From Chitinophagaceae bacterium (GTDB lineage: Bacteria; Bacteroidota; Bacteroidia; Chitinophagales; Chitinophagaceae): a DNA stretch of 15,669 nucleotides. Under the pieces are notes generated by a model. It was given only the letters and a program-made list of their open reading frames with translations. It had not been told where the DNA came from and ran no database searches. A program made the translations under genes and the position numbers. The stretch is taken from the NCBI GenBank assembly GCA_021151685.1, contig JAGKWS010000096.1, forward strand, positions 1 to 15,669, written 5' to 3'. Position 1 is the first letter of the stretch, and the number at the start of each line of letters is the position of its first letter. Shown here in pieces: positions 1 to 6,356 of this stretch.

Positions 1-529
1 TAAATGGTTTCAATCCTTCCATGCACTGACGGCTGTATAGCTTAAAGGCATTGGTGGTATCGCGGTACCGCAGGCGGAAGACAATACTAATCATCCGGTT
101 CACAAACCGGTTCAGGTACAGTTTGTTTTTGGGGTAGTCGGTTACACGGCCTCCCTTGCTCCAGCGGTCGCCAAATACACAGTCTACTTTTTTTTCCAGC
201 CAGGTGTTGTAGAACTTCACCAGATCGGTAGGGCTGTCACTCATATCGGCCATTACTATAGCTACGCAATCGCCACTGAAATTTTCCAACCCGCGGCGAA
301 TGGCATAGCCGAAACCGTTATGGGGCGGCGGGTTAAACAATGTATTGAGGGTTGGGATGGTTTTTTGCAGCTCGGTGATAACCTCGCCGGTATTGTCTTT
401 AGAGTTGTCGTTTATTACCAGCAATTCGTGGTCTATGTTATTGGCCTTCAGCTCGGCATAAAATGCGTTGAGTGTATCTGGCAGGTTCAGTGCCTCGTTG
501 TAGGCTGGTATTACTACGCTTAGCTTCAT
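1..529 (-). CDS. Family 2 glycosyltransferase, DPM1/ArnC-like (partial, C-terminus outside window)
   Basis: Probably transfers a sugar from a nucleotide-sugar donor to a lipid or glycan acceptor at the inner face of the membrane. The first 176 residues are in the window; the gene runs off the left edge. Seen: an N-terminal GT-A fold with VIPAYNE at residues 6-12, the nucleotide-binding strand LLVINDNSKDNT at 36-47, and a metal-site region MADMSDSP at 93-100, followed by FGDRW at 119-123. MADMSDSP and the RDTTNAFKLY stretch (156-165) resemble polyprenyl-phosphate glycosyltransferases (DPM1/ArnC type). The ATG at 527-529 begins the VIPAYNE strand directly, so the start is secure. It is the last visible member of a minus-strand cluster with two sugar epimerases upstream, 127 bp away. 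The donor sugar cannot be told from the sequence. Confidence 0.9.
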   Translation of the reverse strand, partial: MKLSVVIPAYNEALNLPDTLNAFYAELKANNIDHELLVINDNSKDNTGEVITELQKTIPTLNTLFNPPPHNGFGYAIRRGLENFSGDCVAIVMADMSDSPTDLVKFYNTWLEKKVDCVFGDRWSKGGRVTDYPKNKLYLNRFVNRMISIVFRLRYRDTTNAFKLYSRQCMEGLKPF

Positions 530-578
530 GCTGGTTGTGTATGCTGGATGTGCCCCTGATAGGGAAGTTGTTTATTGA

Positions 579-620
579 GCAAACCCGAATGCCACATTTA
601 TTAGTGGCATCCGGGTTTGC
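579..620 (-). other. Long inverted repeat / hairpin between epimerase and glycosyltransferase genes
   Basis: Arms 579-595 and 604-620 pair over 17 positions around an 8-base loop (596-603). The single non-Watson-Crick position (588/611) becomes a G-U wobble in minus-strand RNA, so the helix is effectively unbroken on the coding strand. No U-run follows the stem on the minus strand (the next bases are UCAAUAAA), so it is not a standard terminator. It may partly terminate transcription, protect the upstream epimerase mRNA from decay, or set the level of the downstream glycosyltransferase. Confidence 0.7.
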
Positions 621-648
621 AAAAGTAATTAAGATATAATTAAGCAAT
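620..648 (-). promoter_or_regulatory. Possible internal promoter for the glycosyltransferase
   Basis: On the minus strand TACTTTTG (620-627) matches the Bacteroidota -7 consensus TAnnTTTG in all fixed positions. An ATTG (645-648) lies 17 bases upstream as a weak -33 element. The first base of the hairpin stem overlaps the -7 box, so a transcript from here would begin inside the stem. This is inference from consensus only. Confidence 0.35.
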
Positions 649-656
649 ATGGTTGC

Positions 657-1721
657 TTATACCCTTGCCCTCATATTCTCGAAAATCTGCTCCATTGTTA
701 CCTCCAGCGAGTATTTATAATCCCACTCGGGGTAGTGCTGTTTGAACTTGCTTACGTCTGATATATACCAAATATGGTCGCCCGAGCGGTTGTTGTCGGT
801 ATAGCTGAAGTTCATTTTGTTGCCGGTTATCTTTTCGCAAATATCTATGGCTTCCAGCATAGAGCAGTTGCTGAAACGGCCACCACCTGCATTGTATACC
901 TGCCCGCCGGGTTGTGGGTTTTGGTAGTAGTGCCAGAACATATTCACCAAATCCCATGCGTGTATATTGTCGCGCACTTGCTTGCCTTTGTAGCCAAATA
1001 TGGTGTAATGGTCGCCGGTTATGGCGCACTTCATGAGGTAAGACAGGAAGCCATGCAACTGGGCACCAGAGTGCTGCGGGCCGGTAAGGCAACCACCGCG
1101 GAAGATGGCAGTATTCATATCGAAATACTTGCCATACTCTTGCACCATGATGTCGGCAGCTACCTTAGAGGCACCGAAAACAGAGTGCTTGGAGTTGTCT
1201 ATACTCATGGTCTCGTCTATACCATCTTTGAAGAACGCGTGCGATTCTTCTATTTCCCAGCGTTTGTCCAGCTCTACCAATGGTAAAAAGTTGGGCGTAT
1301 CGCCATATACCTTGTTGGTACTGGTGAAGATGAATACTGCTTTGGGGCAGTGCAGGCGAGTCAGTTCCAAAAAGTTGAGTGTACCATTGGCGTTGATGGT
1401 AAAGTCGGTTATGGGTTCGCGGGCGGCCCAGTCGTGGCTGGGTTGTGCTGCGGTATGTACCACAATCTTTATATCGTTGCCATACTCTTTGAATATAGTT
1501 TCCAGACTGGCATAGTCGCGTATGTCGTGGTTCAGGGGTTTGTAGTTGCTGTACTTGCTTTGCAGCACCTCGCGGTTCCAGCGGGTAGATGCCGATGGCC
1601 CGAAGAAATAGGCACGCTGGTCGTTGTCTATACCAATGACAAGGTCCATCTTGTCGGAAAGAAAGGCAACACTTTCGCTTCCTATAAGTCCGTTAGAGCC
1701 GCTTACTATGGCAATATTCAT
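657..1721 (-). CDS. NAD-dependent sugar epimerase, CDP-tyvelose/paratose 2-epimerase type
   Basis: Extended short-chain dehydrogenase acting on a nucleotide-activated sugar, 354 residues, a normal length for the family. Seen: Rossmann motif G8-SN-G11-LI-G14, HTAAQPSHDWAAREP at 89-103, STNKVYGD at 134-141, and the FGYKGKQVRDNIHAWDL stretch at 242-258. The last three are the features I associate with CDP-tyvelose 2-epimerases. The catalytic YxxxK site reads F182-GAS-K186, with phenylalanine in place of tyrosine. The start codon is 4 bases after the preceding stop, implying one transcript with the second epimerase. No CDP-sugar synthesis genes are visible, so the true substrate is open. Its place beside a glycosyltransferase and a membrane protein suggests a sugar for surface glycan or glycolipid. 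Confidence 0.85.
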   Translation of the reverse strand: MNIAIVSGSNGLIGSESVAFLSDKMDLVIGIDNDQRAYFFGPSASTRWNREVLQSKYSNYKPLNHDIRDYASLETIFKEYGNDIKIVVHTAAQPSHDWAAREPITDFTINANGTLNFLELTRLHCPKAVFIFTSTNKVYGDTPNFLPLVELDKRWEIEESHAFFKDGIDETMSIDNSKHSVFGASKVAADIMVQEYGKYFDMNTAIFRGGCLTGPQHSGAQLHGFLSYLMKCAITGDHYTIFGYKGKQVRDNIHAWDLVNMFWHYYQNPQPGGQVYNAGGGRFSNCSMLEAIDICEKITGNKMNFSYTDNNRSGDHIWYISDVSKFKQHYPEWDYKYSLEVTMEQIFENMRARV

Positions 1722-1725
1722 GTCG

Positions 1726-2799
1726 TTATGCGTTTAATATTGGTTTTAGTTGGTGTTCGTTCTGATGTATCCAGTTGAATGTATCGGTAATGATATCCTT
1801 TACGTTACGACGAGGTGCCCAGCCGGTTTGTGTGGTAATGAGCGTATTGTCTGTGATATACAGCGGAATATCGCCCTTTCGGTTTTCCATTACCGACGAT
1901 GCGCCCACCTTATTGCCCGTCACCTCGGCACATATGGCCGTCAGTTCTGCCAGCGATACGCTCGAAGCCAATCCGCCACCGGCATTCATGGTACGGCCAT
2001 TTACATGGTCGAAGTGGTGAATCTCATAATCTACAAGGTCGAACAAATCGAAGATATGCAAGGCATCGCGCACTTGCTTGCCAGTACCGCCATAGCCAAA
2101 GTAGGCCACATCGCGCCCCCAAAAATGGCGGGCCACCCATAGTGTTATTACCCCCTGGTCTACTTTGCCCATTTGGTGCGGCCCTGCAATCACTCCGCAA
2201 CGATTTATTACATAGTTCACGTCAAAGAACTCTCTGAACTCCTCTATCAGCAATTCTGATGCCAGCTTTGTGGCACCGTATACCGAGCGGGCTTTGTCCA
2301 GCGGAAAATTCTCTGCCACACCGCGCGCACTCATGCCGGGCAATGTTTGCTCTTCAGACAGTAGGAAACGTGTATCTCCTTCGGTATAGGCTACCTGCTC
2401 CAGATACGGAATGGGGTATACCCTGCTGGTAGACAAAAAGATGAATTTTGCCTTGCTGCGGGCAGCCAGCTCCAGCGTATTGATGGTGCCTGTGAGGTTG
2501 GTATTGATGACATAACTGAGCATGGCCCCCATACCCGCCATTACCGATGGTTCGGCAGCGGCATCTATAATGTAGTCGAACGATTGATCGAGCTCCAGAT
2601 CTTCGCGGTTGCGGATGTCGCCATGTATAAAAGCTATACCTGCATCTTTTAGCTTGGGCAGGTTCAACTCAGACCCTCTGCGCTTCAGGTTGTCTAAGGC
2701 CGTAATCTGGTAAGAAGGATATTTCGCCTTCAGCATCAGCGCAAGGTTAGAGCCTACAAAGCCACAACCACCGGTGATGAGTATAGAGTATGTGCTCAC
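1726..2799 (-). CDS. NAD-dependent epimerase/dehydratase (second SDR paralogue)
   Basis: Extended short-chain dehydrogenase of 357 residues, probably modifying a nucleotide sugar. Seen: Rossmann motif G10-GC-G13-FV-G16, LDNLKRRGSELNL at 35-47, GDIRN at 60-64, STSRVY at 123-128, catalytic Y174-GAT-K178, and FGYGGTGKQVRD at 234-245. It shares the last feature and overall plan with the following gene (657-1721), but keeps the canonical tyrosine. Translation begins with GTG at 2797-2799: the Rossmann strand starts 3-4 residues later and no nearby in-frame ATG exists. It lies 27 bp after the membrane protein stop and 4 bp before the next epimerase start, so the three are probably co-transcribed. 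The two SDRs could act one after the other on the same sugar or be specialised duplicates; sequence alone does not decide. Confidence 0.82.
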   Translation of the reverse strand: MSTYSILITGGCGFVGSNLALMLKAKYPSYQITALDNLKRRGSELNLPKLKDAGIAFIHGDIRNREDLELDQSFDYIIDAAAEPSVMAGMGAMLSYVINTNLTGTINTLELAARSKAKFIFLSTSRVYPIPYLEQVAYTEGDTRFLLSEEQTLPGMSARGVAENFPLDKARSVYGATKLASELLIEEFREFFDVNYVINRCGVIAGPHQMGKVDQGVITLWVARHFWGRDVAYFGYGGTGKQVRDALHIFDLFDLVDYEIHHFDHVNGRTMNAGGGLASSVSLAELTAICAEVTGNKVGASSVMENRKGDIPLYITDNTLITTQTGWAPRRNVKDIITDTFNWIHQNEHQLKPILNA

Positions 2800-2826
2800 G
2801 AATATAGATTTTTTGAGGGGACGAAA

Positions 2827-4152
2827 TTACTGTATTTTTATACGGTGTTGGTCTATGCAATAGATGTTTAGTCTGCATGCGTCTTCGCACACTTGTTTGG
2901 CATGGCCGGGGTCGGGGTAGTCGTAGTCGGCCACTACATTGTTGTGTTGCAGGGCTACCAGCATCTTACTGCCATCGTTGTAGTTGCGTATGGCAATGAA
3001 AATGAGGAATAGCATAATTACGGTAGTAGCTATACCCACCTTGCGCTCGCGAAAACGGTACAGATACAGAACAAAAACAATAGTAGTAACAAGGTGAGAG
3101 TAAATGAAGTAGCGACTGGAGTAGGCAAACTCTACTGGCAGGTTGGCCCTGAAAATAGCCATTACACCCAGAGATGCAAGTAGAAATGCCAGCATAGTAA
3201 GCACTGGTAGCCCTTCTTGCGGAAACCTAAACCACCGCTGCACCGGTAAAAACACTACAGAAAGTATCAGGAGTATTGCAGCAGCAATGACACCGAGCTC
3301 TTTATGAAAATGCGCCCCGAGACAGTGCATAAAATAGGGTACAAATTTCTGTGGCTCCAGCGTAAAGAATCCGTTGTCTGTTTTTTGGTAATGGTAGTAG
3401 TAGAGCGGCACACAAATTGCAAACACCAATATAGACAAAACCATGCCCGGTTTTATGCGGGCCACAATTGTGTATACCACCAAAAAGAACGCTACCAGCA
3501 GGCCGTTTCCGCTAGAGAAAACGGCAATAGCCTGTAACAGGGCTGCTGTGGCGTAGCCTACGGTTTTATTGCTGCCATACCCCCACAATGCTGCTGCAAA
3601 CAACATCACAATGCCAAAATTTTGCATGCCGGCCATAGCAAAATTCATGTTTTCGTAGTTGTTCATATCAAACAGGCACAGGCTCAGTACCAGTACGCCT
3701 ACATGCCAGTTATCTGGCACCATACGGCGTATGAAACCAGCCATCAGCAAAAACAGGGTAGCCAGTATGGCCGCGTCAATGAAAATGATGTGACGGAAAT
3801 TGATAGTGCCCGTAAGCTCGTAGTATAAAGCATATACCAACCTTGAAGAGAAAATACGGTGCTCGTTATGTTGCGAAAACATTAGCCACAACTTGTCGGC
3901 CCCGGTGGCCTGACGGTACTTTACCAAAAATCCTAAAATAGCATCGAAGTCGTCTTGCCGGGGTAGGTTGACGGCATAGGCATTGATGTAGTAGAGATAG
4001 ATAAGGAACGGTATAGCTATCAGCATGTACATAGCCCACCGATAGATTTTTTGTAACGACAACTGAAACATGTGTATACGAGTGCAGGCCTGGTAGCCTG
4101 TTGTGAGCATGCAAACATATGCAATTCTCATCATAAAAGTGATAAGATGCAT
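2827..4152 (-). CDS. Multispanning membrane protein, possibly a GT-C-like glycosyltransferase
   Basis: I do not recognise a named family. The 441 residues hold roughly ten or eleven hydrophobic spans (first about 41-60, last about 390-410) and end in a short polar, cysteine-containing tail. The first loop carries PRQDDFD (64-70) and a QHNEHRI motif (94-100). An acidic pair in the first external loop is typical of GT-C enzymes, which use lipid-linked sugars, so this is a reasonable but unproven reading. The neighbours (two sugar epimerases and a polyprenyl-phosphate-type glycosyltransferase) fit. Start choice is uncertain: in-frame ATGs occur at 4152, 4134, 4131, 4110 and 4071. The one at 4071 places the first membrane span near the N-terminus as usual, while the promoter at 4202-4233 would allow 4152. 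Alternatives are an O-antigen ligase/polymerase-like or flippase-like protein. Confidence 0.7.
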   Translation of the reverse strand: MHLITFMMRIAYVCMLTTGYQACTRIHMFQLSLQKIYRWAMYMLIAIPFLIYLYYINAYAVNLPRQDDFDAILGFLVKYRQATGADKLWLMFSQHNEHRIFSSRLVYALYYELTGTINFRHIIFIDAAILATLFLLMAGFIRRMVPDNWHVGVLVLSLCLFDMNNYENMNFAMAGMQNFGIVMLFAAALWGYGSNKTVGYATAALLQAIAVFSSGNGLLVAFFLVVYTIVARIKPGMVLSILVFAICVPLYYYHYQKTDNGFFTLEPQKFVPYFMHCLGAHFHKELGVIAAAILLILSVVFLPVQRWFRFPQEGLPVLTMLAFLLASLGVMAIFRANLPVEFAYSSRYFIYSHLVTTIVFVLYLYRFRERKVGIATTVIMLFLIFIAIRNYNDGSKMLVALQHNNVVADYDYPDPGHAKQVCEDACRLNIYCIDQHRIKIQ

Positions 4153-4201
4153 TATACAGCCAGTCTATGCGGTGGCTGGTAGTATAGCTTTGCGATGATG
4201 G

Positions 4202-4233
4202 CAAAATAATTTACACCATTTCAACAAGTCAAT
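4202..4233 (-). promoter_or_regulatory. Putative promoter of the glycan cluster
   Basis: On the minus strand TTATTTTG (4202-4209) matches TAnnTTTG at all but one fixed position, with ATTG (4230-4233) 20 bases upstream as the -33 element. It sits about 50 bases before the first possible ATG of the membrane protein and would drive the minus-strand cluster. Consensus-based inference. Confidence 0.4.
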
Positions 4234-4634
4234 TTCATTTATGCAGCATTTCGGAAGTCCGTAAATGATTCATCGTTCGCAGATTCCGCACTTAGCGCAA
4301 AAGAAACATAACAATTAAGCGTTGTGTGTGTTGTTTCGTCATCTTCACGATGCATTACCATGCGCGCCCGGCCCTGCGGTACTTGTGTTTGTCGGGCCGG
4401 TGATTGTCGGTTTTATAACGGGTGGCACAAGAGGTGAGGTAACACATAGTTACAAACAACAGCGATACCTGCATTACCCTATTGATGGTGGTGCGTTTCA
4501 TCAGTCTTTATTCGTTTTTAGTGGTACTGTGCCGGGCTATCAAATACAACCTGAAGAATTGTTGGTTTTGTACAGCAAGCGGTTAAAATTAATAAAAACC
4601 ACCATTATGCAAAAAGACTATGGCAAAACAACAA
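4234..4634. other. Intergenic stretch with no recognisable gene
   Basis: This is most of a 531-bp gap between two minus-strand transcription units. The only structure I see is a G/C-rich inverted repeat with 7-bp arms at 4368-4374 and 4394-4400 around a 19-base loop. An open frame on the plus strand (4322-4711) lacks any family signature, runs through the terminator at 4635-4662 and into the end of the opposite gene. I see no convincing promoter, tRNA or riboswitch fold. Confidence 0.5.
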
Positions 4635-4662
4635 CGGGGGAAGTGGAGAGCCACCTCCCCCG
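4635..4662 (-). terminator. Rho-independent terminator of the PadR/HWPGA operon
   Basis: Arms 4635-4646 and 4651-4662 form a 12-pair G/C-rich stem with a 4-base loop. The one imperfect pair is a G-U wobble in minus-strand RNA, and a U-rich stretch (UUGUUGUUUU) follows on that strand. It starts about 20 bases after the stop of the membrane protein at 4684. The plus strand also has TTTT just after the stem, so it may work in both directions. Confidence 0.75.
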
Positions 4663-4683
4663 CCTTTTCTGTTGTATGAAGCA

Positions 4684-5796
4684 TTATTTGATAACGGCCG
4701 CTATACGGTGATTTCCCTCGGCATTGGCCAGGTACATTTGTAACTGGGTTACAGCTGTAAGTAGCGAAAGATTGGTGTATTGGTAGCCCGTCTGCGACAA
4801 GTCGTTATCGAGCAGGGTACCATCATATGGCAAGGCTGCATGCCCATGTACTTTATTATAGTCATACACAGCCTTTTGCAGTGCTGCAAGTAGTTTTACT
4901 CCCTGCCCTGCCTGTGTAAATTCATCGCCCGGCCGTCCCTCGCGCAGCTTTAGTGTGGGGTTATCGGCGGCATTGGCCAGTGCCATGCTTTTTATCTGTG
5001 TACATAAGTTTGTAATACTCGCTGCGGCCACACTCATGCTGTCGGGCTGCATAGACTGCAGCAGGGTTTCTTCGGCTATCCAAGCCTGTACCCTTACATG
5101 GCCCTGCGAAGGGCCGGGGCGGGTATTGAGCAAGGTAAACTGTAACCCGCTTATGCCCAGTATCAGTACCGACATCAGGCTGGTGTTCAGCCGGGTTTCG
5201 GGGTGGCGTATGCCGGTAAAGAAATACACAGGCAATAGTACAAGACCAGAAACACCTACCGACGAGAACCACAGCACATTGGCCCCCGGCCAGTGCATCA
5301 CCGTAAACATAGTAGCCAGCGAAAACAATATGCCTATCAGGCCGGCCAGTGCTACTACCATACGATCTCGCGAGGTACGTACCTCACGTGCCTTCATGAT
5401 GCAGAGCAGCGGCAGGAACAACAGACTAAAGCTGACGATACCCAGCACTATCAACACGCCGGCACCGGGCCAGTGTTGCAGCTTGAAGATGGAACCAATT
5501 ATAAAAAATGTTGCCGATAGCACACCGGCCCTTATCATTACCTTTCTCATTGTGTAATAGTTTTTGAATGTTAATAAATTGACGGTTTCCTCTTCTATCT
5601 CGCGTAGGTTGTTTTTGTACAGCCGGTGCACGTTGGAGTGGTAGAAGTGCCCGAAGTCGTCATTTTCTCCGAGCTCGCGCTCTATGATGCAGCATATATG
5701 ATCCAGAAGGTTCAACTGCAGGTCCTCCGTTTCAATGCCACCACGTCTGATGTCATTGAGGATGTAGTCTATCTGTTCTTCACTGAGGCGGTACAT
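4684..5796 (-). CDS. Membrane protein with two GldL-like HWPGA motifs, PadR-linked
   Basis: A 370-residue protein of unknown function. Residues 1-75 are polar and helical (YRLSEEQIDYILNDI, LLDHICCIIERE), resembling the helical N-terminal domain often found on membrane partners of PadR regulators (DUF1700/HAAS-like; resemblance judged by eye). Five hydrophobic spans follow, about 87-105, 112-133, 147-165, 171-194 and 206-224. The motif HWPGA occurs at 108-112 (FKLQHWPGAG) and again at 168-172 (FTVMHWPGAN), each at the junction between two spans, so the core looks like an internally duplicated two-helix unit. The same motif is known from the gliding-motility/type IX secretion protein GldL, but this protein is not GldL by length or layout. 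A polar C-terminal domain of about 145 residues follows. It starts 2 bp after the padR stop, so the two are almost certainly co-transcribed. Confidence 0.78.
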   Translation of the reverse strand: MYRLSEEQIDYILNDIRRGGIETEDLQLNLLDHICCIIERELGENDDFGHFYHSNVHRLYKNNLREIEEETVNLLTFKNYYTMRKVMIRAGVLSATFFIIGSIFKLQHWPGAGVLIVLGIVSFSLLFLPLLCIMKAREVRTSRDRMVVALAGLIGILFSLATMFTVMHWPGANVLWFSSVGVSGLVLLPVYFFTGIRHPETRLNTSLMSVLILGISGLQFTLLNTRPGPSQGHVRVQAWIAEETLLQSMQPDSMSVAAASITNLCTQIKSMALANAADNPTLKLREGRPGDEFTQAGQGVKLLAALQKAVYDYNKVHGHAALPYDGTLLDNDLSQTGYQYTNLSLLTAVTQLQMYLANAEGNHRIAAVIK

Positions 5797-5798
5797 AC

Positions 5799-6140
5799 TT
5801 ATGCTGTTTTCAGATCTGTATCCAGTAACAGTTTCATGGTGTTTACAAACTCGGCAAACTCGCTCACCTTTTCTGTGGCGCGCGTTTGGCCACTGGGGCT
5901 CAGGCTATAGTACTTGCGCACCCGCTTGCCCATATACTCCAGTTGGGTGGTTACCAGCCCTTCCTGCTCCAGCGCATGTAGTGTAGGGTATAGTGCCCCT
6001 TCGGTAAGTTGTATGCGGTCGGCTGTTTGCTCTTTTACTTTTTGTGTTAGCTCGTAGCCATACATACGGCCATTGTCGGCCAGCATTTTCAGCACTATTG
6101 TTTTCAGGGTGCCCTTTATCAATTCCGAAGAAAATATCAT
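5799..6140 (-). CDS. PadR-family transcriptional regulator
   Basis: A 113-residue DNA-binding repressor of the small (subfamily-2-like) PadR type: a winged helix followed by one short dimerisation helix. Seen: GRMYGYELTQKV near 24-35, recognition region LTEGALYPTLHALEQEGLV near 45-63, then the wing with KRVRKYYSLSPSG near 72-84. These are the classical PadR signatures. It is first in a two-gene operon with the HWPGA membrane protein, a common arrangement in which the regulator controls its own operon and a membrane partner. A palindrome overlaps its start codon and a good promoter lies just upstream, both consistent with autorepression. The inducing signal is unknown. Confidence 0.93.
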   Translation of the reverse strand: MIFSSELIKGTLKTIVLKMLADNGRMYGYELTQKVKEQTADRIQLTEGALYPTLHALEQEGLVTTQLEYMGKRVRKYYSLSPSGQTRATEKVSEFAEFVNTMKLLLDTDLKTA

Positions 6141-6151
6141 GATACTATCAT
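6135..6151. promoter_or_regulatory. Palindromic candidate PadR operator over the padR start codon
   Basis: A perfect 13-base palindrome, ATGATA-C-TATCAT, at 6139-6151 overlaps a second perfect palindrome, TATCATGATA, at 6135-6144; the padR start codon is 6138-6140. The site lies between the -7 box (6162-6169) and the coding region, where a bound dimer would block initiation or early elongation. PadR sites often have ATG/CAT-type half-sites, which this matches loosely. Assignment to this PadR is inference. Confidence 0.5.
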
Positions 6152-6161
6152 TTACCTAAGA

Positions 6162-6191
6162 CAAAGATACATAAGAAACCGATGCATCAAA
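6162..6191 (-). promoter_or_regulatory. Promoter of the padR operon
   Basis: On the minus strand TTTG (6188-6191), an 18-base spacer, and TATCTTTG (6162-6169) make an essentially perfect Bacteroidota housekeeping promoter (TTTG / TAnnTTTG). Transcription would start about 15-20 bases before the padR ATG, leaving the palindrome inside the leader. Confidence 0.75.
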
Positions 6192-6252
6192 GACTTTGGT
6201 TATTTTTTTTCTTGTGTGCCATGTGCTGCCCCTCACCTGTCATAAATATGAT

Positions 6253-6278
6253 AATATGCGCATATTGTTGTACCTTCG
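6253..6278 (+). promoter_or_regulatory. Upstream region of trigger factor: palindrome and weak promoter core
   Basis: A perfect 14-base palindrome (AATATGC/GCATATT, 6253-6266) lies 4 bases before TACCTTCG (6271-6278), which differs from TAnnTTTG at one fixed position. No clear TTTG element is found at the usual distance; the palindrome falls between where -33 and -7 would be. It could be a regulator site for trigger factor. Confidence 0.4.
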
Positions 6279-6356
6279 CACACTTTTTCGATTTGAAAAC
6301 GATTTGGCGCCTTGCGCCGTAACCTTATAAGTAATCAAAATAAAACAGGAAAAATT

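Noticed and set aside
4322..4711. Open frame of 129 codons on the plus strand in the large gap
   Set aside because: No family signature, no promoter, low-complexity start, and it runs through a terminator into the end of the opposite gene. A shorter frame inside it ending in the hairpin could mimic a leader peptide, but there is no downstream plus-strand gene to attenuate.
6312..6356. Fifteen-residue N-terminal extension of trigger factor
   Set aside because: The downstream ATG at 6357 has a purine-rich site and gives the usual family N-terminus.
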